Origin: Thermodesulfovibrionales bacterium
Lineage (GTDB): Bacteria > Nitrospirota > Thermodesulfovibrionia > Thermodesulfovibrionales > SM23-35
Reading direction: 5' to 3'
Length of the DNA: 22,197 nucleotides
NCBI GenBank assembly: GCA_022865525.1
Contig: JALHSV010000330.1
Span: forward strand, 1 to 22,197
The notes under the pieces were generated by a model. The model was not told the DNA's origin. It saw only the letters and a program-made list of their open reading frames with translations, and made no database searches. The translations under genes and the position numbers were made by a program. Positions 1 to 7,696 of the stretch are shown here, piece by piece; position 1 is the first letter of the stretch; every line of letters begins with the position of its first letter.

Positions 1-734
1 CAGCCGCCATCGACGACGATATCGGCCCCGGTGACATAGGACGAGGCATCCGAAGCCAGGAAGATGACCGCCCCGACGAGGTCCGCCGGAGTTCCCCAGC
101 GGTCAAGGATCATGCGCGCCTGCCTTTCGGCCCGCAATGCCTGGTCGTCAAAGCTTTTCTGCGTCATATCGGTCAGGATATATCCGGGCAGGATCGTATT
201 CACCCGGATCCCTTCCGGCCCCCAATCGACCGCTAATCCCTTGCAAAGCATGGCCAATCCGCCCTTGCTGGCCACGTAGCCGGGGTTCCGCGGCATGCCG
301 AAGCGGCTGGCCAGGCTGGAAAGGTTGATAATGGACCCGCCTTTGGCTCTCATATGAGGATAGACGGCCAGCATCAGGCGATAGGAAGCCGTTAAGTTGA
401 CCGCCACGGTCTCCTCAAAGGCATTCATATGTCCATCCGGATCAGCCCCGAGGCTGACGCCGACGCAATTGACCAGAACATCGATACTACCGTGTCTTGC
501 GGACAGTTCGGCGCATAAATCCGAAAGCTTTTCATCGTCGGTAATGTCACAACTTCTATAGTTCACACCGCCTGCGGCAAAAGGCAGTGCCGATCGGGAT
601 CGGGCCAGGCTATAGACCCGGCCGCCGGCTGCGGCACAGGCTTCGGCGAGGGTATGGCCGATGCCCCGGGATGCCCCGGTGACCAGAACTGTTTTTCCCG
701 CCAATGAAAAGAGTTTCTCCAAGAATTCAGCCAT
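1..734 (-). CDS. SDR-family NAD(P)-dependent oxidoreductase (FabG-like), cut by window edge
   Basis: This is a classical short-chain dehydrogenase/reductase, read from 734 leftward; the last few residues lie beyond base 1. Visible motifs are the Rossmann TGASRGIG at residues 19-26, NCVG at 89-92 (in place of the usual NNAG), catalytic Ser140 and Y153-x3-K157, then LPGY followed by a threonine, and a C-terminal VTGADIVVDGG. Length and motif order are those of FabG-type enzymes. I chose the ATG at 734 because GGGGGA lies about 8 bases upstream; an ATG at 743 is possible. The start overlaps the cytidylyltransferase stop by 8 bases, so it is the next gene of the operon. Family membership is certain. 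The substrate is inferred from context to be a sugar intermediate, for example oxidation or reduction of a keto-sugar in the CMP-sugar branch, rather than a fatty-acid intermediate. Confidence 0.9.
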   Translation of the reverse strand, partial: MAEFLEKLFSLAGKTVLVTGASRGIGHTLAEACAAAGGRVYSLARSRSALPFAAGGVNYRSCDITDDEKLSDLCAELSARHGSIDVLVNCVGVSLGADPDGHMNAFEETVAVNLTASYRLMLAVYPHMRAKGGSIINLSSLASRFGMPRNPGYVASKGGLAMLCKGLAVDWGPEGIRVNTILPGYILTDMTQKSFDDQALRAERQARMILDRWGTPADLVGAVIFLASDASSYVTGADIVVDGG

Positions 735-1479
735 TTCGGTCATCCCCCGTTTTTTTTTGTTTATTGATCAAGAACTCGGCATATTCCAGGTCGGCCGGCT
801 CGTCGATGTCGTGGGCGGTCCGAATATCGACCACGTAGCCGCGTAGGTCGGGACCGAATATCCTCCCCTGCCTAACGAATTTGGCGCGGGTAGCGATCAC
901 GACTCCCGGCTGCCAGTAGCAGGGCCTGAGCTTTTGCCGCGGCACGTCGGTCAGCAGCCGCTCGTAATATTCCGTTTTCAGGACCGGTGAGATGATACCC
1001 TTCTCCGGGTCATCGAGGAACCACATCTTGTAGGGCGTCACGTGCGTGGGCACGGCCAGGGTGCGCACCGATTCGCAGTCCTGCTCGATCATGAAGCGCA
1101 GGGCGCCGTCGACGTCCTCGACGCGGCGGAATGGCAGGGTGGGCTGCAGGATGGCCAGGATCTCCGGCTGCCAGCCGCGATGCTCCTCCACCCACGCCAG
1201 GGCATGTTTCAAGTAGTCGATATCGGGCGAGTCGTCGCGGGCCAGCTCCGCGGGCCTGAGGAAAGGAACATCCGCGCCCAGCGCCTTCGCCACTTCGGCG
1301 ATCTCGGCGTCGTCGGTCGAGACAATGGCCGCATCGATCAGTTTCGATCGTCGGGCCACCTCGATGGTGTAGGCGATCAAAGGTTTCCCTCCCAGATTGG
1401 CGATGTTTTTGCGGGGGACCCCTTTAGAGCCACCGCGGGCCGGGATGACAGCCAATATTTTCACTTCTTTATCGGTCAT
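727..1479 (-). CDS. Acylneuraminate cytidylyltransferase-family protein (CMP-sugar synthetase, NeuA-like)
   Basis: This 250-residue protein belongs to the CMP-NeuAc/CMP-Kdo synthetase family, which couples CTP to a keto-sugar acid to give the CMP-activated donor in the cytoplasm. The N-terminal nucleotide-binding signature IPARGGSKGVPRKN is at residues 12-25, STDD at 54-57, LQPTLPFR at 111-118 (usual form LQPTSPLR), and the C-terminal DIRTAHDIDEPADLEYAE matches the family ending. One departure is the usual Y-x-x-N-G sugar-contact segment, which reads YWQPGVV here. The substrate may therefore not be plain Neu5Ac; legionaminic, pseudaminic, Kdn-like or another ulosonate are all open. Its ATG overlaps the stop of the HAD phosphatase gene by 4 bases (ATGA), matching the usual phosphatase then cytidylyltransferase order of nonulosonate pathways. 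Family is sure, exact sugar unknown. Confidence 0.92.
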   Translation of the reverse strand: MTDKEVKILAVIPARGGSKGVPRKNIANLGGKPLIAYTIEVARRSKLIDAAIVSTDDAEIAEVAKALGADVPFLRPAELARDDSPDIDYLKHALAWVEEHRGWQPEILAILQPTLPFRRVEDVDGALRFMIEQDCESVRTLAVPTHVTPYKMWFLDDPEKGIISPVLKTEYYERLLTDVPRQKLRPCYWQPGVVIATRAKFVRQGRIFGPDLRGYVVDIRTAHDIDEPADLEYAEFLINKQKKTGDDRNG

Positions 1480-1973
1480 GAGTCTAGTTTCTTTTCGTTT
1501 TGTTCAAGGATCAAGTCCACGGCCTCAGAAACGGCACCACGCCCGCCACTAGCCTCAAGAACAACATGGGCCGCCCGTTTCGCCAAGCGGTCGCCATCGG
1601 CAGGGCACAAGGCCAGGCCTACCAATTTCAAGGCCGGTATGTCGCGACGGGCATCGGCCAGATAACAAAGTTCAGACAAGTCTAAATCGAGCTTCCGGGC
1701 CATTTCACGAATGCCGGCCCCCTTGTCCTTGGCCCCGTAAATAACATGGCTGGCGCCCCCACAGCGCTCGACAATAAGGCCCGCTTCCGCCTCATCCTCA
1801 CCCGTCATGAAGGCAATGCTAATTCCCTTTCCTCTGATAATGGTAAGGGCATCGATGTCTCTCAGGAAAACCCTTTTCCGGCATAGTCCCTGAACCTCGA
1901 CCGTCCCGTCCGTCAGCACGCCATCGATATCGAGAACAAGGGCCTTAATAACTCTTTTCGGACCGTCGCTCAT
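1476..1973 (-). CDS. KdsC-like HAD-superfamily phosphatase (ulosonate-phosphate phosphatase)
   Basis: This is a 165-residue C0-type HAD phosphatase like KdsC and the nonulosonate-9-phosphate phosphatases. Motif I is LDIDGVLTDG with nucleophile D15 and D17. Motif II has T57 in MTGE, the motif III lysine is K84 (or K82) in GAKDKG, and motif IV is LADARRD with D107 and D111. Motif IV is usually GDDxxD, so the glycine and second Asp are both Ala here, though the two metal-site aspartates are kept. There is no cap domain, so it probably acts as a tetramer like KdsC. I chose the ATG at 1973 because a clean AGGAG sits 5 bases upstream; an in-frame ATG at 2036 would add 21 poorly conserved residues. 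By context it dephosphorylates the sugar acid that the next gene activates with CTP. That assignment is inference. Confidence 0.88.
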   Translation of the reverse strand: MSDGPKRVIKALVLDIDGVLTDGTVEVQGLCRKRVFLRDIDALTIIRGKGISIAFMTGEDEAEAGLIVERCGGASHVIYGAKDKGAGIREMARKLDLDLSELCYLADARRDIPALKLVGLALCPADGDRLAKRAAHVVLEASGGRGAVSEAVDLILEQNEKKLDS

Positions 1974-1978
1974 GTTTT

Positions 1979-1983
1979 CTCCT
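1979..1983 (-). promoter_or_regulatory. Strong Shine-Dalgarno for the HAD phosphatase
   Basis: AGGAG is followed by AAAAC and then the ATG at 1973. It decides the start of the phosphatase gene. The 75-base gap to the preceding epimerase gene suggests this cistron is initiated independently rather than by translational coupling. Confidence 0.7.
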
Positions 1984-2048
1984 GGGACTCCCCTGCCTCC
2001 AGAGCGGCATTGTTCAGGCGATTCCTTTTTTTGCAATTCTCATGCGGG

Positions 2049-3110
2049 TCATCCGATGACCCTTTGGATAATATCAGTCATTTTTTCTGCTACATTTTCC
2101 CCAAAGATATCATCTCTTTTCCCGCCCGGATTGAAAGCGATTATTTTATGGGCAAGATCCGGATCCTCGGGATCCACCAACAGGTTCCAGCCGGCATCCA
2201 CCGTTTCGGTCCATTCGGTTTCCGGGCGCAGGGTGATACAGGGAATTCCGAGCAAATAGGCCTCCTTCTGTACGCCCCCCGAATCAGTAAGAATTTTTGT
2301 TGAATTTTTTTCCAAAACCAGCATATCCAAATAGCCCACGGGATCGATCAAAACGATATTGCTTCCGGCATGCATTCCATTTCCCTTTATGATCTTGCAT
2401 GTCCGTGGATGGACCGGAAAAACAACCGGTTTATCAAGACCGTTAAGCTTTTCAAAGATATTTTTCAACTTGCCATGCTCATCCACGGTATAAGGCCGAT
2501 GAAGCGTCAACAGGTAATATGATTTATTTGCAATTCCCATTTTTTTCAATATTCCAGGCTGTTTCTCCGCGATTTGAATATTTTCCAACAAGGCGTCGGC
2601 CATGATATCCCCGGTCAAGTGGGACCGCTTTATCAATCCCTCTTTTTCCAAGTTGTTCATGGCCGCCCGGGTCGGAGCAAAGAGATGATCGGAACAATGA
2701 TCGGCGACAATGCGATTAATCTCCTCGGGCATGGAGCGGTTGAAGCTTCTCAGCCCAGCCTCGACGTGAACGATAGGAATTCCCAATTTGCCGGCCGCCA
2801 AAGCTCCTGCCAATGTAGTATTGGTATCGCCGAAAATTACGGCCAAATCAGGGCAATGACTTTTCAAGGCTTCTTCCAGTTGGATTAGCATCTTTCCGGT
2901 TTGCTTGCCATGGGCCTCAGAGCCTACTTCCAAGTTTACATCCGGGAACGGGATGTGCAATTCCTTGAAAAATCCCTCCGACATGTTGATGTCATAATGC
3001 TGCCCCGTATGAATGATGGTTTCCTTGAAGTATCTTCGCATGCTCTTGGATAGAGGTGCCAGTTTGATAAACTGCGGCCGGGCGCCAACGATCGAAACAA
3101 TTTTTTTCAT
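2049..3110 (-). CDS. Non-hydrolysing UDP-HexNAc 2-epimerase (WecB/WbpI family)
   Basis: This 353-residue GT-B-fold epimerase converts a UDP-gluco HexNAc to the manno form at C2. Signatures are GARPQFIK at residues 9-16, GDTNTTL with D95, HVEAGLRS with E117, MPEEINR with E129/E130, TLHRP with H204, TDSGGVQKEA at 275-284, and RPETEWTETVDAG at 295-307. These match the D95/E117/E131/H213 catalytic set of E. coli WecB. The GARPQFIK and TEWTETVDAGWN forms are closer to the WbpI-like branch (2,3-diacetamido uronate epimerases) than to WecB, which has GTRPEAIK, so the substrate may be a modified UDP-HexNAc. HRPYT replaces the usual HRPEN. The start overlaps the double-DUF354 stop by 4 bases (ATGA). 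The product is probably UDP-ManNAc or a derivative used as donor or precursor for this glycan. Confidence 0.93.
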   Translation of the reverse strand: MKKIVSIVGARPQFIKLAPLSKSMRRYFKETIIHTGQHYDINMSEGFFKELHIPFPDVNLEVGSEAHGKQTGKMLIQLEEALKSHCPDLAVIFGDTNTTLAGALAAGKLGIPIVHVEAGLRSFNRSMPEEINRIVADHCSDHLFAPTRAAMNNLEKEGLIKRSHLTGDIMADALLENIQIAEKQPGILKKMGIANKSYYLLTLHRPYTVDEHGKLKNIFEKLNGLDKPVVFPVHPRTCKIIKGNGMHAGSNIVLIDPVGYLDMLVLEKNSTKILTDSGGVQKEAYLLGIPCITLRPETEWTETVDAGWNLLVDPEDPDLAHKIIAFNPGGKRDDIFGENVAEKMTDIIQRVIG

Positions 3111-5323
3111 TTGAATCTCAATTGATACTCGGGGTTTTCTTTCATGATTTGATAACTCTCAGGCCAGTTTTCAATAAACCAGGTAAAAAAATCACTGACA
3201 TGAATCTTGTCCTCAAGCATTATATTTTTTCGAATAATGAATTTCTTTTTTAAATCACTTTTCATCAGAAGGTCAACTGTTTTTGCAAGTAATAAATCCG
3301 GCTTTGAAGTGGGAAAGCCGAAAGTCAAATGATACCTGTGCTCAAGTTCCTCAAGAACACTGATCTTCCCGGCTAAATCACTGAATCTTATCGAAGGGGT
3401 TCCCAACATCGCCGCTTCGACACTCATACTTTGACTGTCGCTTATAAACAGGTCGGAGAAGTAGAGATAATGATGGATATCGCTTGGCTTTATTTTTAGA
3501 ACATACTGGTTAATGCTTTGATCCAAAATTATTGCTTCTGATGAAATCACTACGGTTCGACCATGAATGCATATTAATTTAATAAGCTTTCCGACCAAGT
3601 CAGAGCTCAACCCATTTATGCCGAAATCATGATGCGCAGTCAAGCTTGCCAGCCGCAGCAGGACATAGGGAGTTTGAATTGAAACTTTTTCCTTATCCGG
3701 CGTAAAAACGCTGGGGTGTAGATAGCTTAATTTCATATAACCCTGATAGCCGATTTTTTTATCCTCCCATTTCCCTACATTGCATACAGTTGGAGTAACA
3801 ATACATGAACTAAACGGGAAAGTAATGTCGGCTAATTTTTTTATTACCACATAGTCATCTTCCAAAATGGTCAAAGAGGGCTTGCGCAGTAGAAATGCCA
3901 CGTGGGCTATGGAAGGATCTGAACCGATAAAAAGATCCGGCTTATTTTTTAGGGCGATCTTTAAAAGCCTTAAATCTCTTTTCAATAAAGCAATTAATAT
4001 AAAGAATCGGGTCGACTTTCTGCCTTCAGGAAGGATGTTGATGAATTTTTCACTGTCGTTTTCAAGAAGGTTTGTCAGCACGTCCTTGGTTTTGGCAACA
4101 AGTATGATCCCGTGCTTATTGGCCCGCAATTTCCTGATAATGGGCTTAAAAAAAAGGTATTGGGCCGGATGGCCAAAATAGAATAAATATTTTTTACTGG
4201 TCTTTTTTTTCAGGCTCAGTATATTTCGTGCGCTTTCTGGAAAATTCTCCAGGATAGAAAGGAAAAAAGCAGTGACATCGATCTTTTCCACGAGCATATG
4301 CCGGCGGCGTTGTTGCCACTCGGCCCTTATATCGTCCATCGCCAGAAATTCACCGATTTTTTCAAGCAAAGCGCTTGCCTGGTCGGAACGAAAACCGAAT
4401 GTCAGCCCATAGCGGTTTTCCAACTCTTCTAAATACCCGATGCGACCGGCAAAATCATTGAAACGCAGGGCAGGCGTACCCAATACCGCGGCTTCGGCCG
4501 TCATGGTCTGGCTGTCACCGATATAGATATCGGCAAAGGCCAGCGCATGGTGCATGTCGCTGGGATCGATCTCAATGCGATACTTTTCAAAGCGGGGCTC
4601 CAGATCCCTCTCGGCGGAAATGAACACCCGACCATGCGGTTCCAGTCTTTTGATGATATTTTCCGCGATTCCCTGATCGATGCCGCGGATGCCGGCATCA
4701 TGATGGGCTGTCAATTTGGCAAAGCGCAGGAGAAAAAAGCGTTCGTGGCCAAGACCCAACGGCTCCAGGCGGCCGCGATCGGGAGTAAATCTTGAAGGAT
4801 GAAGATAGGCAAGTTCATGATAGCCGTTATAGTAGATTTTTTTTTGCTGCCACTTCCCCACCCGGCAGCAGGCGGGCGCCAGGATATAGTCGGCAGCCGG
4901 GTAGGCAAGTTGAGAAAAACGGGGAACCACGTCATAATCATCCTCATTGACCACGATGCTCGGAATTTTTAAAACACGGCCGACATGGGCAATCTCCGCC
5001 GAGGTCCCGACCATGACGTCGGGGCGATCCTGGCGAGCAATAGTAAAAAGCTTTGCATCTCGATGGATCAAGCCCAGTGCTATCGAAAAGCGATTGTCCT
5101 TCCGGCCCTGCGGCATGATGTTGACATAAGGGTAATTGTAGGTTTGCAGAAGATTTTCCAAAACATCCTTTTTCTTTATGACGATGCGGGTTTCATGGCC
5201 GTCCTTATGCAATTGGTCTATGACATTCCTGAAGAGATGGAAATGGGCAGGATGGCCAAGATAAAACAGGTATTTCATTAGTCTATATTCAGCATAATTG
5301 GCTGATGAGGCTGGATGCAGCAT
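3107..5323 (-). CDS. Tandem double-DUF354 protein (two GT-B-like domains fused in one reading frame)
   Basis: DUF354 (PF04007) proteins are usually single-domain, about 340-360 residues, begin M-K-x-L-F-x-x-GHPAH, and resemble the GT-B fold of sugar epimerases and glycosyltransferases. Their function is not settled. Here one 738-residue frame holds two copies: residues 16-370 (KYLFYLGHPAHFHLF) and 378-735 (KYLFYFGHPAQYLFF). Both keep IAHV, VGKW, YLHPS-x-FTPD, LTAHHD-x-GI, SD-x-HH, DSQ-x-M and EAA-x-LGTP, and then LEELE-x-RY-x-LTFGF. The second lacks the H-x-H of the first motif. No start codon lies near the second domain; its expected Met is Lys377. The coding DNA changes from about 55% GC (4501-4560) to 33% GC (3481-3540) between the halves. 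The start is uncertain: ATG 5323 lies 9 bases after the upstream stop, while ATG 5278 starts exactly at the domain. By context it makes or transfers a sugar. Confidence 0.88.
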   Translation of the reverse strand: MLHPASSANYAEYRLMKYLFYLGHPAHFHLFRNVIDQLHKDGHETRIVIKKKDVLENLLQTYNYPYVNIMPQGRKDNRFSIALGLIHRDAKLFTIARQDRPDVMVGTSAEIAHVGRVLKIPSIVVNEDDYDVVPRFSQLAYPAADYILAPACCRVGKWQQKKIYYNGYHELAYLHPSRFTPDRGRLEPLGLGHERFFLLRFAKLTAHHDAGIRGIDQGIAENIIKRLEPHGRVFISAERDLEPRFEKYRIEIDPSDMHHALAFADIYIGDSQTMTAEAAVLGTPALRFNDFAGRIGYLEELENRYGLTFGFRSDQASALLEKIGEFLAMDDIRAEWQQRRRHMLVEKIDVTAFFLSILENFPESARNILSLKKKTSKKYLFYFGHPAQYLFFKPIIRKLRANKHGIILVAKTKDVLTNLLENDSEKFINILPEGRKSTRFFILIALLKRDLRLLKIALKNKPDLFIGSDPSIAHVAFLLRKPSLTILEDDYVVIKKLADITFPFSSCIVTPTVCNVGKWEDKKIGYQGYMKLSYLHPSVFTPDKEKVSIQTPYVLLRLASLTAHHDFGINGLSSDLVGKLIKLICIHGRTVVISSEAIILDQSINQYVLKIKPSDIHHYLYFSDLFISDSQSMSVEAAMLGTPSIRFSDLAGKISVLEELEHRYHLTFGFPTSKPDLLLAKTVDLLMKSDLKKKFIIRKNIMLEDKIHVSDFFTWFIENWPESYQIMKENPEYQLRFK
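4194..4210 (-). other. A8 tract with dnaX-type A AAA AAG slippery heptamer at the DUF354 domain junction
   Basis: On the coding strand the zero frame reads CTG AAA AAA AAG ACC AGT AAA AAA (Leu371 to Lys378). The last seven bases of the A-run plus G (4208-4202) form A AAA AAG, the heptamer used for -1 frameshifting in E. coli dnaX. A -1 shift gives GAC CAG TAA, so translation would stop at 4194-4196 with a product of about 376 residues holding only the first DUF354 domain. I see no clear upstream stimulatory Shine-Dalgarno like that of dnaX. Whether slippage occurs is untested. Confidence 0.45.
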
Positions 5324-5332
5324 GGAATTCTT

Positions 5333-6685
5333 TCAATGGGCATCACCATTTTCATTCAGGACAAACCTTCTTTTCCCACTTGCGGTAAAAGGAATAACAG
5401 CGACTTTCTCGATGATTACTCTCGTTTGAAATTCTCCTTCCCAATACAAACGAATATAGTCCGCCATCGATTTTTTGAATTTATCATTCACCACCAATCG
5501 GAAGAGTACTGTGCCGTTTTTCTTTTTAACCACCTGGAACTGGTCAACGGAACGGTTCAATTGAGGCGTGTCGACCTGAAAGAAACCCGTGAAATTATGC
5601 ACGATGAAGCGGCGGCCGCTTTCCATCACCAGCACTTCATTATCCCGGCCCAATATTTTGCTGATCCTGAACAACTTTCGGCCGCAAGCGCAGGGAGTAT
5701 CATCGACTTCCACATAATCCTGGGTATCGTAGCGAATGAACGGATGGGCAAAATTACATAGGTCTGTGGATATCAGGCGGCCGGTACCTGAGGTTACTGT
5801 ATTTCCATTGTCGTCCAAAACTTCGGAGATGCCGTATTCCTCAGCCGAATGATAGCAGGAATGATTGGGACATTCGAAAACGACCGAATTCCCCTCACAG
5901 TTGTAGGAATCAAATATTTTACAACCAAAGGCAGCTTCGATTTCTTCGCGCGTTTCAGGATGAAGGGTATTGCCGGTGGAGGTGATGGCCAACGGTTTGT
6001 ATGAAAACTCGGGATGAGCAAGTTTATAGCGAGCCAAAAACAGCAGCGGATCTGGATAGCACCTGAGATATTTCGGCTTGTATCTCTCGATCTCTTTCAG
6101 TATGTGATCAAAATTAGCATCCAGCAGAGGATTGGTTGCTAAATACAGGTTCCTGCTCATCCTATCCTGTAGTCTCTTTAATGGATTTTTCCTGGCGTTC
6201 TGGCTAAGTTTGACGTACTTGTCTCCCAGGCGGAACCCCATCCAGTACCAGCCCCTGAGGTTGGCAGCAAGATTCATGGAGTAGGCTTCCCTGGTCCTGT
6301 AGAAAAACAAGGGCTCGCCGGTCGAACCGCTGGAGCTGCTCTTGACCATCTTCTTTTTGGATATAGCCGAAGAAGTAAATCGTTCGCTGCCTTGCTCCTT
6401 GATCATTACCTTGGCAAGGATCGGCAGTTTCTGCAAATCTTTCTTTGTTGCTATATCATTCGCATCCAATTTCAATTTAGAGAATAATTCCTTGTAATAA
6501 GGGACATGATTCGCTGCGTGGACCACGAGCCGCCGCAATTTCTCATCTTGGTATGCGTCCAATTGCTCGCGCGTCCAGAATTGACTTTGCCGTAAAAAGC
6601 GCAGTTTTTCATATATCGATTGCCTGGTCATCAGATCGCTAAGGGGCAGAACCATATTCTCGGAAATATTATTTATAAGCGACAT
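5333..6685 (-). CDS. PaaK/CapK-like adenylate-forming enzyme (phenylacetate-CoA ligase family)
   Basis: This 450-residue member of the ANL superfamily resembles phenylacetate-CoA ligase PaaK and the CapK proteins of capsule loci. The phosphate-binding loop SSSSGSTGEP is at residues 116-125, an adenine-site STGNTL at 236-241, and YNCEGN at 261-266. A putative zinc or structural cysteine set is C272/C277 (CPNHSC) and C332/C334 (CACGR). RYDTQDYVEV sits at 318-327, and the C-terminal TASGKRR carries the likely catalytic Lys438. Length is normal, and there is no signal peptide or membrane segment. Such enzymes activate a carboxylic acid as acyl-AMP and pass it to CoA or another acceptor. In glycan loci they may supply an acyl or amino-acid substituent, but no substrate can be read from the sequence. 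It lies 9 bases from each neighbour in the operon. Confidence 0.88.
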   Translation of the reverse strand: MSLINNISENMVLPLSDLMTRQSIYEKLRFLRQSQFWTREQLDAYQDEKLRRLVVHAANHVPYYKELFSKLKLDANDIATKKDLQKLPILAKVMIKEQGSERFTSSAISKKKMVKSSSSGSTGEPLFFYRTREAYSMNLAANLRGWYWMGFRLGDKYVKLSQNARKNPLKRLQDRMSRNLYLATNPLLDANFDHILKEIERYKPKYLRCYPDPLLFLARYKLAHPEFSYKPLAITSTGNTLHPETREEIEAAFGCKIFDSYNCEGNSVVFECPNHSCYHSAEEYGISEVLDDNGNTVTSGTGRLISTDLCNFAHPFIRYDTQDYVEVDDTPCACGRKLFRISKILGRDNEVLVMESGRRFIVHNFTGFFQVDTPQLNRSVDQFQVVKKKNGTVLFRLVVNDKFKKSMADYIRLYWEGEFQTRVIIEKVAVIPFTASGKRRFVLNENGDAH

Positions 6686-6694
6686 GCTGCAATA

Positions 6695-7696
6695 CTATTG
6701 CCCATAGAGGCTCAATATTTTTTCACGGATATGTTCCCATTGATAATTGCCGAGGCTGGACCTGGCATTTCCGACCAATGTCTTGCAAATTTCCGGGTTG
6801 GCCAATAAATACAGGATCCCCTCCCCCATGGCTTGGCTGTCACCTTTATCAACCAACCATGCGCTTTTTTTATGCTCCACCATGAAAGGAATGCCGCCGG
6901 CATTGGTCGAGACGACCACGAGCCCGGCCTGGATCGCTTCGATCAACGAAACGGGCATATTGTCTTCCATCGTCGGGTTAAGCCAGAAATCGGCCTTCAT
7001 CAAATATTCATAAATTCTCTCATTTTCAATATAACCCGTAAAAATTACATCCCTGATTTTCGCCTCAGTTACATACTTTTTTAATGCTAGCTCCTCGCGG
7101 CCCGTTCCCACTACATACAGCATCGCATCGTTATACTTACACTTTACCAGGGCAAATGCCTCGATCGCGGTTTTCAGGTCGTAAACGGCTTCCAGCGAGC
7201 GTGTGGTGATCATCACTGGTTTGAAGGCAGTTCGTGCCCTGTAATTCCCAGGTTCCATTTCAATAATATTCGGGATGATATCCGTATTCAGTCCATGCTT
7301 GGCAAATATATTCTTTAAATATTCCGATAATACGATTATATGGTCCGCCCGCGTAAAAACATATTTTATCAATTTCTGATGCAGCGAAAAAAATTTCTCG
7401 GCCCCGCCTCCATGATACGTTACGATTATTTTCTTTTTTAAAAGTTTTCCGACCAGCACTCCAAGCCCGATAGGGAAAAAACCGGCATAAGAACATCCAT
7501 GTACATGAAAAATATCATATCGTCTTCCTGCCGACAGCAACAAGAACGGCAAGAACACTCTCAAAATATTCGGTTTCTTTGTATTGAACAAAGCGACTTC
7601 GATATTTTCCGCCTCGAGTTTTTCTTTCAATAGCTTCACTTGAACGGAAATACCCCCCACGGAAGATCTATAATTCGCGATCAATAATATTGTCAT
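6695..7696 (-). CDS. GT4-family glycosyltransferase
   Basis: This 333-residue GT-B retaining glycosyltransferase starts MTILLIANYRSSVGGIS, with the glycine-rich loop for the acceptor side. It has FHVHGCSY at 63-70 and TYHGGG at 93-98. The donor domain has the E-x7-E signature in MEDNMPVSLIEAIQAG (E244 and likely E253), followed by VSTNAGGIPFMVEH. It is slightly short for GT4 but both domains are complete. There is no transmembrane helix; it probably acts at the inner face of the membrane on the growing undecaprenyl-linked chain. Its ATG overlaps the stop of the preceding GT4 by 4 bases. Donor and linkage cannot be read from sequence. Confidence 0.92.
   Translation of the reverse strand: MTILLIANYRSSVGGISVQVKLLKEKLEAENIEVALFNTKKPNILRVFLPFLLLSAGRRYDIFHVHGCSYAGFFPIGLGVLVGKLLKKKIIVTYHGGGAEKFFSLHQKLIKYVFTRADHIIVLSEYLKNIFAKHGLNTDIIPNIIEMEPGNYRARTAFKPVMITTRSLEAVYDLKTAIEAFALVKCKYNDAMLYVVGTGREELALKKYVTEAKIRDVIFTGYIENERIYEYLMKADFWLNPTMEDNMPVSLIEAIQAGLVVVSTNAGGIPFMVEHKKSAWLVDKGDSQAMGEGILYLLANPEICKTLVGNARSSLGNYQWEHIREKILSLYGQ

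Noticed and set aside
1042..1665. Long plus-strand open frame opposite the cytidylyltransferase and phosphatase genes
   Set aside because: It is antisense to two well-supported genes, has no family motif and spans their overlap. It is a by-product of GC-rich codon usage.
1974..2048. Terminator or promoter in the 75-base gap between the epimerase and phosphatase genes
   Set aside because: Only short imperfect inverted repeats are present, none followed by a T-run on the coding strand, and no convincing -35/-10 pair is visible.
2049..3110. NeuC (hydrolysing UDP-GlcNAc 2-epimerase) as partner of the NeuA-like enzyme
   Set aside because: The motif set (GARPQFIK, GDTNTTL, RPETEW) is that of the non-hydrolysing WecB/WbpI branch, so a free-ManNAc route to sialic acid is not supported.
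4148..4210. A8/U8 stem-loop around the DUF354 junction as a frameshift stimulator
   Set aside because: The pairing would be almost all A-U with a loop of about 47 bases and would contain the slippery site itself instead of lying just downstream of it.
5315..5761. 148-codon plus-strand open frame opposite the 3' end of the PaaK-like gene
   Set aside because: It lies inside a complete conserved gene on the other strand and its translation shows no recognisable domain.
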